Below, one piece after another: positions 18,823 to 28,479 of a DNA stretch of 64,000 nt. Every line of letters starts with the position of its first letter. Position 1 is the stretch's first letter. The position numbers were made by a program, and so were the translations under genes. The notes beneath the pieces are model-generated. The model was not told where the DNA came from. It made no database searches and saw nothing but the letters and a program-made list of their open reading frames with translations. The DNA lies in contig PAJV01000055.1 of the NCBI GenBank assembly GCA_002706765.1, positions 62,001 through 126,000 of the forward strand, given 5' to 3'. This DNA is from Gimesia sp. (lineage in GTDB: Bacteria; Planctomycetota; Planctomycetia; Planctomycetales; Planctomycetaceae).

Positions 18823-19797
18823 TTACTGCATGTGATCATGCATAAAGGCAAAAGCCCGCCGGTAAGCGTCGTCAATCAGTTTCGGATCGCCGCCCGCCAG
18901 GCCGTGTTCGGCATTCGGGATCGTCACCAGTTCATGTTCGACGCCCTGCTGCTGGAACCGCTCTGCCATCAACGTCGACTGTTCGTAAGGCACATCGGTG
19001 TCTTTCGTGCCATACACCATCAGCGTGGGAGGATACTCTTTCGTCACATTCTTGATGGTCATATAGGGATCAAACTTTTCCGGTTCGCTGTGATGGTCCC
19101 AGCCGGAGACCGCATTTGGCCAGATTCCCTGCTGTCGACAGTACTGATAGAAGGCGCCGCGCTCTTTTCTGCTCTCCCGTGAATCCGCAATCGGCGCTGT
19201 ACCGACCTGCTGATATGCTTCTGCTTTCGTCAGTTTCGTCTGATGTCGTGCATGCGGACTGGGCTTACCGATCCAGTCGCCAATCAGATCGCCGTACCCC
19301 CAGAAAGGAACAAGGACCGTTGGCCTGGGTTTCGCCCGGTAGCCGGCGATCATCGTCAGACAGCCTCCCGCCGATCCTCCCGAGACGGCGACCTTGCTGG
19401 TATCCACGTTGAACAGTTCCGGCCCCTTTTCCTGCAGCCAGGTGAATCCGTCTTCCAGGTCCGCAACGATTTCCGGCAGTTTCGTTTCGGGGGCGAGACG
19501 ATAATCAAACGAAACCACCGTGTAGCCGGCGTTCAACATGTCCTGCAATACGCGACCACTCACGCCCCCTCGATGCCCGACGATCAGCGCTCCGCCGTGA
19601 AACCAGACCATCACGGGCCGCGTTTGATTATCGTCGGCCCGGTAGACGTCGGCTTTGATCTCCAGGTCACCTGCTGTTTTATAGGTGAAGGTTTTGACTT
19701 TGGGTTTCGCTGCTTTTGCATACGTGAGTTCCGGTAACCACAGTGCCGAGGCAGCACAGAGACCCAGCATCTGACGGCGATTGAAGACTTCTGACAT
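18823..19797 (-). CDS. Tat-type alpha/beta-hydrolase esterase (HSL-like)
   Basis: From 19797 (AGGAGAACC upstream) the protein has 324 residues. It begins with a twin-arginine-type leader (NRRQMLGLCAASALWL), suggesting export folded. The hormone-sensitive-lipase-like motifs are present: HGG at 67-69 (oxyanion hole), SGGSAGG with nucleophile Ser142, GTKDTDVPYEQ with the acid near 266-268, and His298 in NAEHG. It may deacetylate carbohydrates or cleave small esters. The longer frame from 20091 overlaps the membrane-protease gene and is not supported. Confidence 0.88.
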   Translation of the reverse strand: MSEVFNRRQMLGLCAASALWLPELTYAKAAKPKVKTFTYKTAGDLEIKADVYRADDNQTRPVMVWFHGGALIVGHRGGVSGRVLQDMLNAGYTVVSFDYRLAPETKLPEIVADLEDGFTWLQEKGPELFNVDTSKVAVSGGSAGGCLTMIAGYRAKPRPTVLVPFWGYGDLIGDWIGKPSPHARHQTKLTKAEAYQQVGTAPIADSRESRKERGAFYQYCRQQGIWPNAVSGWDHHSEPEKFDPYMTIKNVTKEYPPTLMVYGTKDTDVPYEQSTLMAERFQQQGVEHELVTIPNAEHGLAGGDPKLIDDAYRRAFAFMHDHMQ

Positions 19798-19877
19798 GAG
19801 TGGTTCTCCTGAAGAATCAAAATCGGCACTGCATCCAAGATAGCAGATCGAACCGTCCCGAAGCAAACTTGAAAACA

Positions 19878-20447
19878 TTATCGGGCAGAAAAACAGACCA
19901 GCAGCACGATCAGCGCCGCCACGGCCAGTAACATCAGCCAGGCGCTTTGATCGGAAACGCGTTCCGGATGCCGCCACCAGTCCTGCAATGAACCGAGCCG
20001 ATGCCAGAGCCAGAAACCGGCGGGAACGGTCAACAGCCCAAAGCCCCACATCATCCACAAAGGCGTGCCCGTCTGCAGCATCACGCCACAATCACCGATG
20101 CCGTCGAGTGAGCCGCCGGCAATGTAAGCTCCGTTCGCAATCAGGCAGAACCCGGCAAAAAACTGGAGCAGCGAAACAAACCGAACCCGCAGCACTCGTC
20201 CCACCAGCCAAAACAACAATGGCAGCAGCACTCCCAGCAGTGGTCCCGCCCAGACAACCAGTCCCGGCGCGGGATTGATCGACAGGTCGGTTCGCGAAAC
20301 GGAAAGCGGATGCAGCACCACCCGCGAAATCGAACCTCCCGTGAAGATGCCTCCCAGAACATGTCCCAGTTCGTGCACCCCCATCATTGCCAGCCAGCTG
20401 CCGCAAAGCAGTGAGAGAATGAAGACCAGCTGATAAATTCGAGACAT
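19878..20447 (-). CDS. M50-like membrane metalloprotease (HELGH)
   Basis: The 189-residue membrane protein has HELGH at residues 25-29, the zinc-binding motif of M50/site-2-like proteases, within the first hydrophobic segment. Four or five further hydrophobic segments follow. Site-2 proteases have a second metal ligand (NPDG-like); here the nearest candidate is GSLDGIGDCG, so catalytic competence is uncertain. Related small proteins are found with an M50B-like annotation. It lies 80 bp upstream of the esterase gene, same strand, and both may be one transcript. Confidence 0.75.
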   Translation of the reverse strand: MSRIYQLVFILSLLCGSWLAMMGVHELGHVLGGIFTGGSISRVVLHPLSVSRTDLSINPAPGLVVWAGPLLGVLLPLLFWLVGRVLRVRFVSLLQFFAGFCLIANGAYIAGGSLDGIGDCGVMLQTGTPLWMMWGFGLLTVPAGFWLWHRLGSLQDWWRHPERVSDQSAWLMLLAVAALIVLLVCFSAR

Positions 20448-20721
20448 GTAGATGGATCCAGCTCAATCTGAAACACCGGGAAACAGTTCCTTTCAAATTA
20501 TCAGAAACCGGGTGCGAACGAAACGAGATTATTTTGTTTATCTCTCTTTATAGAAAAGGCTTAAGCCACATTTGGATTCGACCAGACTCCGATCAGTAAA
20601 GTGAACGCTTCTTCGCAAAAAATTACTTTTGACGGGTGACATTGCATTCAGAGGGCTGTTATTATGAAGCACCACCCTTTTTTAATTTCCTTTAGTTTTA
20701 CCTCGCAAAGAAATAGTCCTC
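20448..20721. other. Intergenic region before the giant cytochrome gene
   Basis: 274 bp between divergent genes. It contains AT-rich tracts (TTTATCTCTC at 20537-20546) and TTGACG at 20631-20636, but no -10 at a proper distance. Nothing else recognised. Confidence 0.4.
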
Positions 20722-23700
20722 ATGTGCAACAGAGTGATTTTGAAGCACGCGCTCTCGCTGTTTGTTTTTCTGAGTTTCTGCAGTCTGGGTGTGATCCCTC
20801 TCTCGGCTGAAGAACAGGCCGATGCCAACAAGGCAGCCACTCCCGCGGATCAGCCTCTGATTGTGTTTGTGATCGGTGAAGAAGGTTATAAGACAGCTGA
20901 GAGCCTGCCTGCTTTTGCCAGGGAGCACCTGCAGCCTCTCGGATTTCGAACCGAGTTTGTCTTCGCCGACAAAGAGGACCCGAATTCGTTTCCCGGCCTG
21001 AAATCACTCAAAGATGCGGACCTGCTGTTCCTGAGCGTGCGTCGAAAAACTTTACCGGCCGCCCAGATGAAACTGCTCCGCGATTACCTCGATGCCGGCA
21101 AACCGCTGGTCGCCATTCGCACTTCGAGCCACGGCTTCTCGCTCAGCAAAGGGGAACCGGCAGAAGGTTATGTCGAGTGGAAAAACTTTGACACGGAAGT
21201 GCTGGGAGGCGAATACGCGGGTGACTTTGGTAATAAAACACCGACCGATGTAACCACCCAGCTGCGGGCCGAGCAGGACCCGATCATGGCGAGTGTCCGC
21301 AATAAATATTTCCGCAGTGAAGGTTCGATGTATAAAAGCACGAACCTCAAAAGTTCGACAAAGACATTACTGATCGGCCTGTCCAACGTGGATGGGCAAC
21401 CGGTCCATATGCCTGTCGCGTGGACGAACCGCTATAAAAAATCACTGGTATTCTACACGTCACTCGGACACCCGGGCGATTTCAAAATCAATACGTTTAC
21501 GCACACCCTGGTGAACGCCATCTACTGGTGTCTCAAAAAAGAACCACCCCAGGTGGATGTTGCCGGCAAAATCACCCGCGATCGCTTCAAGAAAAATGTC
21601 GCCGCCAACGAGCAGGTTGACAAAGTCATGAAAGCCTTCAAAGGCAAAGGTGAAGTCGGCGATGAATCGGATCCGACTCCTCCCGAACAGGCGGTTAAAC
21701 TGTTTCAGGTTCACAAAGACTTTGAAATGGAAAGCATCGCTGCGGAACCCGAAGTCATGCAGCCCCTCTATCTCAGCTTCGATCATCGCGGCCGGATGTG
21801 GGTCGTACAATATCTGCAGTACCCGTTCCCCGCCGGCCTGAAAGTCGTCAAATACGATCAGTACCTGCGGGCCGTCTTCGATAAGGTCCCCCCCGCACCG
21901 CCGAATCACTTCAAAGGGGCCGACAAGATTTCGGTCCTCGAAGACACCGACGGCGATGGTACGTTTGATAAAATCAAAGACGTGATTACCGGTCTGAATA
22001 TTGTCTCCGCAGTCACGGTGGGCAAAGGCGGCATCTGGGTCTTGAATCCTCCTTACCTGCTGTTCTATCCCGATGCCGACGGCGATGACATTCCTGACGG
22101 CGATCCTGAAGTGCATCTGTCCGGCTTTGGTCTGGAAGACACCCACTCCGTTGCCAACAGCATCAAGTGGGGTCCTGATGGCTGGCTGTATGGTGCCAAC
22201 GGCAGTACGACCACGGGAACTGTCAGTTCAGCTGTCACGAAAAATGTGCACTTCAAAGGTCAGATGATCTGGCGTTATCACCCCGAAACTAAAATCTTCG
22301 AAATCTATGCCGAAGGGGGCGGGAATACCTTCAGTGTGGAAATCGATTCCAAAGGTCGCGTCTTCTCAGGCACGAATAACGGCGGCACCCGCGGCATGCA
22401 TTATGCGCAAGGGGGCTACGCTCATAAGAACTGGGGCAAACATGGTCCTTTGACCAACCCGTTCGCCTTTGGTTATTACGAACACATGCGGCACAAAGGT
22501 TACCAGGAACGCTTCAGCCAGACTTTTTCCATTTACGAAGGGGGCGCATTTCCCGCCAAATACAATGGTGCCGTCTTCGCAGCAAATTCATTGCATAACC
22601 GCGTGATGGCCAGCAATCTGATTCCCGATACATCCACTTATCGCACAGAAGACATGCCACCGATCGTGATGACGCAGGATCGCTGGTTCCGTCCCGTCGA
22701 TATCAAGGTGGGCCCCGATGGCAGTGTGTACCTCGCCGACTGGTACGACAGTCGCCTGACACACGTCGACCCCCGCGACAACTGGCACAAAACCAGCGGT
22801 CGGATCTATCGGCTCAAACCAACCGATTATAAACCCCTCAAGCCGTTCGATCTTTCCAAATTAACCAATGCGGAACTGCTCGAAACCATGGGACACAAAA
22901 ACAAGTGGTTCCGCCAGAAAGCCGTCCAGGTCATCGGCGAACGTGGCGACACGTCGATGGTTCCCGCATTGCTGGCGATTGCCAAAGACCAGAACGAGGA
23001 TCGCTGCCTGGAAGCACTCTGGGCGTTGAATCAATTAGGTGCGTTCAACAAAGAACTGGCGCTGGAGCTGTTGGGACACCGCGATGAACACATGCGTCGC
23101 TGGACGATCCGTCTGCTCGGCGATTCACACACAACTTCGAAAAAACTGACCGCGTCCCTGGTCGGTCTCGCGAAAACAGAACCTTACGCCGAAGTGCGTT
23201 CACAACTGGCTTCAACGGCCAAACGACTTCCCGCGGAATCCGGACTCGCGATCACCGCTGAACTGCTGCAGCGGGAGGAGGATCTGCAGGACCTGCATAT
23301 TCCTCTCCTGTTATGGTGGGCCCTCGAAAGCAAGGCGACGTCCGACCGGGAGCTGGTATTACAATTGTTTTCCAAGCCGGACTTCTGGAAAGTTCAGATG
23401 GTGCAGGATTTCATTCTGGAACGCATCATGCAGCGTTACGCGATGGCGGGCGGCGATGAAAACTATGCCATGTGCGCGAAGCTGCTTAAGCTGGCTCCCT
23501 CCGATCAGGATAAAGAAAAGCTGATGGTAGGCATGCTGGAAGCATTTCGCGGCCAGAAGATCGACAACCTGCCTGAAGAACTCAGCAAAGGCCTGGCAGA
23601 ATATCAGAAGAGCCTGGGAGAATCGGATCTTGCGTTGGCATTACGACTGGGTGACAAGGAAGCGACCCAGCGTGCGATCAAAATCGTTGCCGATAAAAAC

Positions 23701-24585
23701 GCGGATCGTCCGACTCGTCTGACATACATTGAAATTCTGGGTCAGCTGAAAGTAAAAGATGCAGTGGGTCCCTTGACGGCTATCCTTTCTTCATCGGGAG
23801 CCGATACCCACTCGTTAAAGCGGGTCGCACTGCAGGCGCTGATGAATTTTGAAAATCCGAGCATCGGCAAAAGTATTCTGGGTCGCTACCACAGTACCCT
23901 GCTCGACGAGCACGACGTCCGCAGTACTGCTCAGCGGGTGTTAGCCAGCCGCAAAGCCTGGAGCAAACAGTTCCTCTCCGAAATCGACGCCTGGCGAATC
24001 AAGGCCAATACGATTCCCCTGGATGTCGTGCAGCAGATGTCTCTGCACGATGACCCGGACATCAAAGCCAGTATCAAAAAGCACTGGGGTAAAGTTCGCG
24101 GCTCCACTCCCGCTGAAAAACAGCAGGAAATGAAACGGGTCGCCGAACTGGTCAAAGCGGGTGGCGGTGAATTCTCAGCCGGGAAAGTCCTGTTTAATAA
24201 AACGTGTGCCGTCTGTCATACTCTGTATGGCGAAGGGGGCAAAGCCGGTCCTAAGCTGACAGGTTACGAACGCGACAACCTGGACTTCATGCTGCTGGCT
24301 GTCGTTGATCCGAGTGCCGCCATTCGTGAAGAGTTCACCAACTTCCTGGTCGTCACAGATGATGGGCGGACGGTGACAGGTCTGATTGATGAGCAGACCA
24401 CCAAAACACTCACACTGCGGGATGTCAAAGGGCAGACCGTGCTCATCAATAAAGAGGAGATCGAAATCCTCAAAGCGCTGGATCTGTCTCTGATGCCCGA
24501 CGGACTGACCAAAACCATGAGCGATCAGGAAGTGAAAGACCTCTTCAACTATATCATGAGCCGCACACCGAACGGCGGTAAATAA
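20722..24585 (+). CDS. Giant planctomycete cytochrome: ThuA - beta-propeller - HEAT - CxxCH
   Basis: The 1287-residue exported protein has a signal peptide at residues 8-30. A ThuA-like domain lies at about 48-270 (FVIGEEGYKTAESLPAFA, then FYTSLGHPGDF). A six-bladed-type membrane-bound dehydrogenase propeller follows at about 330-700 (LEDTDGDGTFDKIKD, GPDGWLYGANGS, GPDGSVYLADWYDSR). HEAT-like helical repeats occupy about 705-1120. The C-terminal heme domain has CAVCH at 1162-1166 and a downstream Met-containing EEFTNFLVVT/LMPDGL block. This order is characteristic of PVC-superphylum heme-binding proteins thought to oxidise sugars or other substrates in the periplasm. The substrate is not known. 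A T-rich hairpin follows. Confidence 0.92.
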   Translation: MCNRVILKHALSLFVFLSFCSLGVIPLSAEEQADANKAATPADQPLIVFVIGEEGYKTAESLPAFAREHLQPLGFRTEFVFADKEDPNSFPGLKSLKDADLLFLSVRRKTLPAAQMKLLRDYLDAGKPLVAIRTSSHGFSLSKGEPAEGYVEWKNFDTEVLGGEYAGDFGNKTPTDVTTQLRAEQDPIMASVRNKYFRSEGSMYKSTNLKSSTKTLLIGLSNVDGQPVHMPVAWTNRYKKSLVFYTSLGHPGDFKINTFTHTLVNAIYWCLKKEPPQVDVAGKITRDRFKKNVAANEQVDKVMKAFKGKGEVGDESDPTPPEQAVKLFQVHKDFEMESIAAEPEVMQPLYLSFDHRGRMWVVQYLQYPFPAGLKVVKYDQYLRAVFDKVPPAPPNHFKGADKISVLEDTDGDGTFDKIKDVITGLNIVSAVTVGKGGIWVLNPPYLLFYPDADGDDIPDGDPEVHLSGFGLEDTHSVANSIKWGPDGWLYGANGSTTTGTVSSAVTKNVHFKGQMIWRYHPETKIFEIYAEGGGNTFSVEIDSKGRVFSGTNNGGTRGMHYAQGGYAHKNWGKHGPLTNPFAFGYYEHMRHKGYQERFSQTFSIYEGGAFPAKYNGAVFAANSLHNRVMASNLIPDTSTYRTEDMPPIVMTQDRWFRPVDIKVGPDGSVYLADWYDSRLTHVDPRDNWHKTSGRIYRLKPTDYKPLKPFDLSKLTNAELLETMGHKNKWFRQKAVQVIGERGDTSMVPALLAIAKDQNEDRCLEALWALNQLGAFNKELALELLGHRDEHMRRWTIRLLGDSHTTSKKLTASLVGLAKTEPYAEVRSQLASTAKRLPAESGLAITAELLQREEDLQDLHIPLLLWWALESKATSDRELVLQLFSKPDFWKVQMVQDFILERIMQRYAMAGGDENYAMCAKLLKLAPSDQDKEKLMVGMLEAFRGQKIDNLPEELSKGLAEYQKSLGESDLALALRLGDKEATQRAIKIVADKNADRPTRLTYIEILGQLKVKDAVGPLTAILSSSGADTHSLKRVALQALMNFENPSIGKSILGRYHSTLLDEHDVRSTAQRVLASRKAWSKQFLSEIDAWRIKANTIPLDVVQQMSLHDDPDIKASIKKHWGKVRGSTPAEKQQEMKRVAELVKAGGGEFSAGKVLFNKTCAVCHTLYGEGGKAGPKLTGYERDNLDFMLLAVVDPSAAIREEFTNFLVVTDDGRTVTGLIDEQTTKTLTLRDVKGQTVLINKEEIEILKALDLSLMPDGLTKTMSDQEVKDLFNYIMSRTPNGGK

Positions 24586-24593
24586 CGAGCATA

Positions 24594-24636
24594 AAAATGG
24601 AGCGGGCTGGTCCCCTCGGCCTGCTTCATTTTTTAT
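24594..24636 (+). terminator. Imperfect hairpin terminator
   Basis: AAAATG, AGC and GGC pair in order with GCC, GCT and CATTTT across 24594-24632 (two G.T wobbles). A T-rich tract TTTTTT follows. It sits 9 bp after the cytochrome stop and 15 bp before the convergent STN-gene array. Confidence 0.65.
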
Positions 24637-24647
24637 GCATCGGTTTC

Positions 24648-25460
24648 TTAAAAGCTGCGATCTGCACTACGATCTGCGGAATTCTTCTGCGCTGCCTGGG
24701 CTAGTCTCAGATCCTGTAACAGTTTCAGAATCGCTTCGTGTGCATGATACGTCTGGCTGATCACCAATGATTTACTTGGTTCATGCACGGAAATCGTTCC
24801 CCCTTTAGACTGAAAGGTATCGACCCAGGGATCTTTTCCTGTCGTACCGTAACCGGGAGGCAGTTGATTGATCGTCTGCGGTTTCCATTCCCCAATACGC
24901 GCGTTGCGAATCACCATTTCCAGGGCAGAATAGCCATCGGGACTGGATCGACATAAATCGCCCACAGGATAGACCCGCGTCTTGAACATCCGCGCGGCTC
25001 TTTCCTTTGTTGTCACCAGAACCATTTCCTTGTCGACCACATACGTCAGATCGAGAGGCTCAAGGATATAATCCAGCACATTTTGCAGGGATTGATCTTT
25101 AAAATTGACGTCGATCATTTCTTCCCGGGTGACGCCGACTTCTTCCAGATATTTGTCCTGCAGCAGAATGGGGATAGTATGCAGCTCGGAGAAATACACT
25201 ATTGTTTCATAGAGCGGAACTTTGGGAAAATTCGCATCGGTATCCCTCTTCAACATGCTGTCGATCAGTTCTTCGCGTTTTGTCAATGCGGGATAAAAGT
25301 CGGGCTGTGATTTCACAGCGACTTTGGGTGGTTCAGCTATCTTATCCGGTGTCGCATTTTTTTCTTCGGCCTGAATTGACAGCGTCAAGAATCCGAGAAC
25401 CAGGGCCATCATGCCCACTGACGCGAAAGGGAAATGCATTTGTTTCTGTTCTCTGCGCAT
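24648..25460 (-). CDS. Secreted STN/secretin-N-like protein, array member 4
   Basis: From 25460 (GGAGG 7 nt upstream) the protein has 270 residues. It has a signal peptide and then a conserved unit shared by all four neighbours: YPALTKREE, a short-N-terminal-like fold (VPLYETIVYFSELHTIPILL... LQNVLDYILEPLDLTYVV), the motif RVYPVGDLC, and a final TISV...SLVISQTYHAH.AI..LLQDLR block. The two beta/alpha units resemble the N0/N1 ring domains of secretins, but no secretin barrel follows. Function unknown. It is last in the predicted transcript. Confidence 0.85.
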   Translation of the reverse strand: MRREQKQMHFPFASVGMMALVLGFLTLSIQAEEKNATPDKIAEPPKVAVKSQPDFYPALTKREELIDSMLKRDTDANFPKVPLYETIVYFSELHTIPILLQDKYLEEVGVTREEMIDVNFKDQSLQNVLDYILEPLDLTYVVDKEMVLVTTKERAARMFKTRVYPVGDLCRSSPDGYSALEMVIRNARIGEWKPQTINQLPPGYGTTGKDPWVDTFQSKGGTISVHEPSKSLVISQTYHAHEAILKLLQDLRLAQAAQKNSADRSADRSF

Positions 25461-25523
25461 GACGGTTCCTCCCTGTGGGAATGCAGCCACTGACCGCAGC
25501 TGCCTGATGCTTAAATGGATTTG

Positions 25524-26438
25524 TTATTCACTGTCCTGTTGTGCCTGACGGAGTTGTGTCAGTAATTCGACGATCGCATTGTGAGCGTGATACGTCTGGC
25601 TGATGACCAGCGAATGGGACTGCTGTACCACGGACATCGTCCCTCCCGGCTCATTCGTGTACGCAGCCAGAGAACCACCGCCTCCACCAAATCCGCCACC
25701 GCCCAATCCGCCGCCCAGGGCTCCTTGAACATTAAAGAACCCTGAACCGCCACTCCCTTTCTGTCCCTGTTGGGGATTCGAATTGCTCAACCGGGTATTG
25801 ATGCGAGCGGGCTTCCAGTCACCCAGGTTCGCATTCTGGATGGAGGCGCCAAGCACCAGGTAATCTTCATCGATAATGCACAGATCGGCGACCGGGTAGA
25901 CCCGGGTTTTGAACGTGCGGGAAGCAGTTTCTTTCGACAGTACCTGGATCAGCCCCCGATCGACGATGAATGTCAGATCCAGCGGGTCCAGGATCTGCAG
26001 CAGCGCATCGCCCAGGCTGATTTCCGCGAACTGAACATCAATGGGTTCATCGGCTGTGATTCCCAGGTTATGCTCCAGGTCTTTCGCCTGGATCACAATC
26101 GGCACTTTATGTCTGTCACTGTAGTAGGTCATGACATCTTTCAGTGGTGTATCCACAAAGTCGGCATCGGTATCCATTTTCAACGCTACTTCAAATGTCT
26201 GTTCACGGGTTGTGAGTGCCGGGTAGAAGATCGGCTTTGATTCTTTCACTTTATTTGGTTCTGCCGGCGCGATCGCTTTCGAAATGGCATTCACCGTCGG
26301 CTTTTTCGCAGTCGCTTCCTGCGACTTCTGCTGTTCTTCGGCACTTGCGTTGATCAGAAAACCTGTTGCCGCCAGGCAACTCAACAGCGTCAACGCAATC
26401 TTTTTTCTTCTGCTTCCTTTATTGGTAATCAGTTTCAT
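25524..26438 (-). CDS. Secreted STN/secretin-N-like protein with Gly-rich insert, array member 3
   Basis: The 304-residue paralogue has a signal peptide (INASAEE end), the FYPALTTREQ anchor, the STN-like unit and RVYPVADLC. A Gly-rich insert (GALGGGLGGGGFGGGGG, about residues 230-250) sits between this motif and the C-terminal MSVVQQSHSLVISQTYHAH block. The insert is missing or short in the other members. AGGAGACAG precedes the ATG at 26438. The flexible insert suggests a linker between two folded domains. Function unknown. Confidence 0.85.
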   Translation of the reverse strand: MKLITNKGSRRKKIALTLLSCLAATGFLINASAEEQQKSQEATAKKPTVNAISKAIAPAEPNKVKESKPIFYPALTTREQTFEVALKMDTDADFVDTPLKDVMTYYSDRHKVPIVIQAKDLEHNLGITADEPIDVQFAEISLGDALLQILDPLDLTFIVDRGLIQVLSKETASRTFKTRVYPVADLCIIDEDYLVLGASIQNANLGDWKPARINTRLSNSNPQQGQKGSGGSGFFNVQGALGGGLGGGGFGGGGGSLAAYTNEPGGTMSVVQQSHSLVISQTYHAHNAIVELLTQLRQAQQDSE

Positions 26439-26514
26439 TACTGTCTCCTGCTGTAGAACTCTCTCGATTTCATCGAGATTTAAATTGGCAATCCGGTTGA
26501 GATACGTTCGTAGT

Positions 26515-27396
26515 CTATTCGCTTGTCCGGGCTTCTCTGATTTGGGTCAGCAGATCGACAATGGCATTGTGCGCGTGATAAGTCTGCGTGATGAGCAGGG
26601 CATGACTTTGCTGAACGATCGTAATCGTACCGCCGACACCCTCTTCATACAGCAGGGGGTCGACACTTTCTCCCCCTTTAAATTTCCCATCCGGAATATT
26701 GAAAAAACCGCCTCCCGCAGGAGCAGGACTGCCGGCCTGCTGAGGCTGACTTTTGCTCTTCTCTGATAAACAACCGGTTTTCCGAGGTCGCCAGTCTCCG
26801 AGGTCTGCATTTCTGAGCGCCGATTCCAGTGTGAGATAATCTTCAACAGTCCGGCAGAGATCACCCACGGGGTACACACGCAACATCAGTTTCTCATTGG
26901 CTTTAATTATTGTCGTAACCTTCAGGACACCATGTTCCACGAGATAAGTTAAACCGATGGGCTCTAAAATGAGACTCAGTGCATCCTGCAAAGCCAGTTT
27001 TTCCACTTTCAGATTCACCGGCTCTTCCAGCGTTAAACCTTCTTCACCCAGATCATTGCCTGAGACGAGAATGGGGATACCATGTCTCTCTGAAAATAAC
27101 GCCATGACTTTAGACAAAGGCTCATCAGCAAAATCGCAATCGGTTTCCTCTTCCAGAGCCTTTTGAAATTTCAGTTCACGCTGTGTTAACGCCGGTAAAA
27201 ATCTCTGCTGCGATTTCTTCTGCTGCGCTTGTGGTACGGCTTCTTCAAATGCGATCATCGCTTGGGCGGCAGGCTTTTTTGCATCGGAAATCGTGGACTT
27301 CTTCTTCTCTTCCGCGGTCGCCACCAGCGTGCTGCATCCCACAGCCAGACAACATAATATTGCAGCCAACTTATTCTGATTTCGTAACCAACTCAT
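26515..27396 (-). CDS. Secreted STN/secretin-N-like protein, array member 2
   Basis: The 293-residue paralogue has a signal peptide (VGCSTLVATAEE). Its N-terminal anchor FLPALTQRELKFQ, the STN-like fold (EPLSKVMALFSERHGIPILV... LQDALSLILEPIGLTYLV), RVYPVGDLC and the C-terminal ITIVQQSHALLITQTYHAH block align residue by residue with members 3 and 4. A Gly/Pro-rich linker (PQQAGSPAPAGGGFFN) takes the place of the Gly-rich insert. The Cys of the signal region (VGCS) could also be a lipobox. Confidence 0.85.
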   Translation of the reverse strand: MSWLRNQNKLAAILCCLAVGCSTLVATAEEKKKSTISDAKKPAAQAMIAFEEAVPQAQQKKSQQRFLPALTQRELKFQKALEEETDCDFADEPLSKVMALFSERHGIPILVSGNDLGEEGLTLEEPVNLKVEKLALQDALSLILEPIGLTYLVEHGVLKVTTIIKANEKLMLRVYPVGDLCRTVEDYLTLESALRNADLGDWRPRKTGCLSEKSKSQPQQAGSPAPAGGGFFNIPDGKFKGGESVDPLLYEEGVGGTITIVQQSHALLITQTYHAHNAIVDLLTQIREARTSE

Positions 27397-27434
27397 TCCC
27401 TGTCCCCTGATTTGAAAAAAGTGAGATCAGTTTT

Positions 27435-28253
27435 TCACTTCGCATCGGAACTCAGACTGGCCTGATCTTTGCGGACCTGTCTGAGCTGACTGAGTAACTC
27501 TGATATTTTTAAATGCACGCGATCTGTTTCATTCACAACCAGTGCCTGACATTGAGGAACTGCCGAAATACTGGAGGTCATCGCATGCGCGAGCGGCTGC
27601 CTTGCCTGCGGAGGCAGACAGGTATTGCGAATCACGTTTTCGAGTGCCTGGTATTCCTCGGGCGTGTTGCATAGATCAGCAACCGGATAGAGTTTGATAT
27701 TGAGAGTTCGATTCGCTTCTTCAATCGTCGTAACCTTCAGGACTTCCCCGTCAATAACATAATCCAGACCGAGCGGCTTCAAAATGATGTCTAAGGCGGA
27801 CTTGAGTTTAATCCCGCTCAGCGACACATTCACGGGCTCTTTTGCTGTGAGTCCAACCTGCTTTAATGCCTGCCCGTCCAGAAAAATGTTGACGCCATGC
27901 TGCTTCTGAATGAAAACCATGACTTCAACTAAAGGTTCATTCCGAAAGTCCGCTTTGGTTTCGGTATCGAGTTCTTTCTGAGTTGCCTGCTCGCCCTTTG
28001 TCAAAGGTGGATAGAAGGACTGAATTATGTTTTGCAGATTTGGCCTGGATTCCCCCTGAGTCGGCTGACGTTCCTGCGAACTCTCTGAGCTCTCCTGAGC
28101 GAAATAATCGAGATCCGCCTCTGACGAAATATCAGGATTTTCGGCCCTGGTGTTCTGTTCCACTTCCGCGCTGACTGTCATCAATACCCAGCCCGCCGAC
28201 AGAAACAGGCACAGAACCATAATGTGTTTAGGCTTCAGAAACCATCGCATCAT
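27435..28253 (-). CDS. Secreted STN/secretin-N-like protein, array member 1 (most divergent)
   Basis: The 272-residue protein starts at ATG 28253, with GAGGAG 5 nt upstream. It has the signal peptide and a longer acidic N-terminal linker, then FYPPLTKGEQ, the STN-like unit (VMVFIQKQHGVNIFLDG... ALDIILKPLGLDYVIDG) and the variant motif LYPVADLC. The C-terminal block is altered: the TYHAH motif becomes ETDRVHLK and no Gly-rich linker is present. It is the first gene behind the promoter at 28480-28508 and the least similar to the other three. Confidence 0.83.
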   Translation of the reverse strand: MMRWFLKPKHIMVLCLFLSAGWVLMTVSAEVEQNTRAENPDISSEADLDYFAQESSESSQERQPTQGESRPNLQNIIQSFYPPLTKGEQATQKELDTETKADFRNEPLVEVMVFIQKQHGVNIFLDGQALKQVGLTAKEPVNVSLSGIKLKSALDIILKPLGLDYVIDGEVLKVTTIEEANRTLNIKLYPVADLCNTPEEYQALENVIRNTCLPPQARQPLAHAMTSSISAVPQCQALVVNETDRVHLKISELLSQLRQVRKDQASLSSDAK

Positions 28254-28479
28254 AAGCACTCCTCATGCATGTCGTTCGTTTTGGTTGATCCCGCTCTCTC
28301 TCGTAAAAACACAGCGAGAATGCTTCAGAAGCGGAATAAAGTGCCCGTTACTGGCTGCCCGTCTCTGCTGGAAATCAGTCTCAGCAATGAATCAATACTC
28401 GGGCGTGGAACATGACTGCTGAAAGAAATGAATGCAGACGATAACAACGAGTGTCTAATGAAAGGATGAATATCTACTG

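Noticed and set aside
20631-20660. TTGACG as promoter for the giant cytochrome
   Set aside because: No -10 at 15-19 bp; the nearest TTATTAT is 24 bp away.
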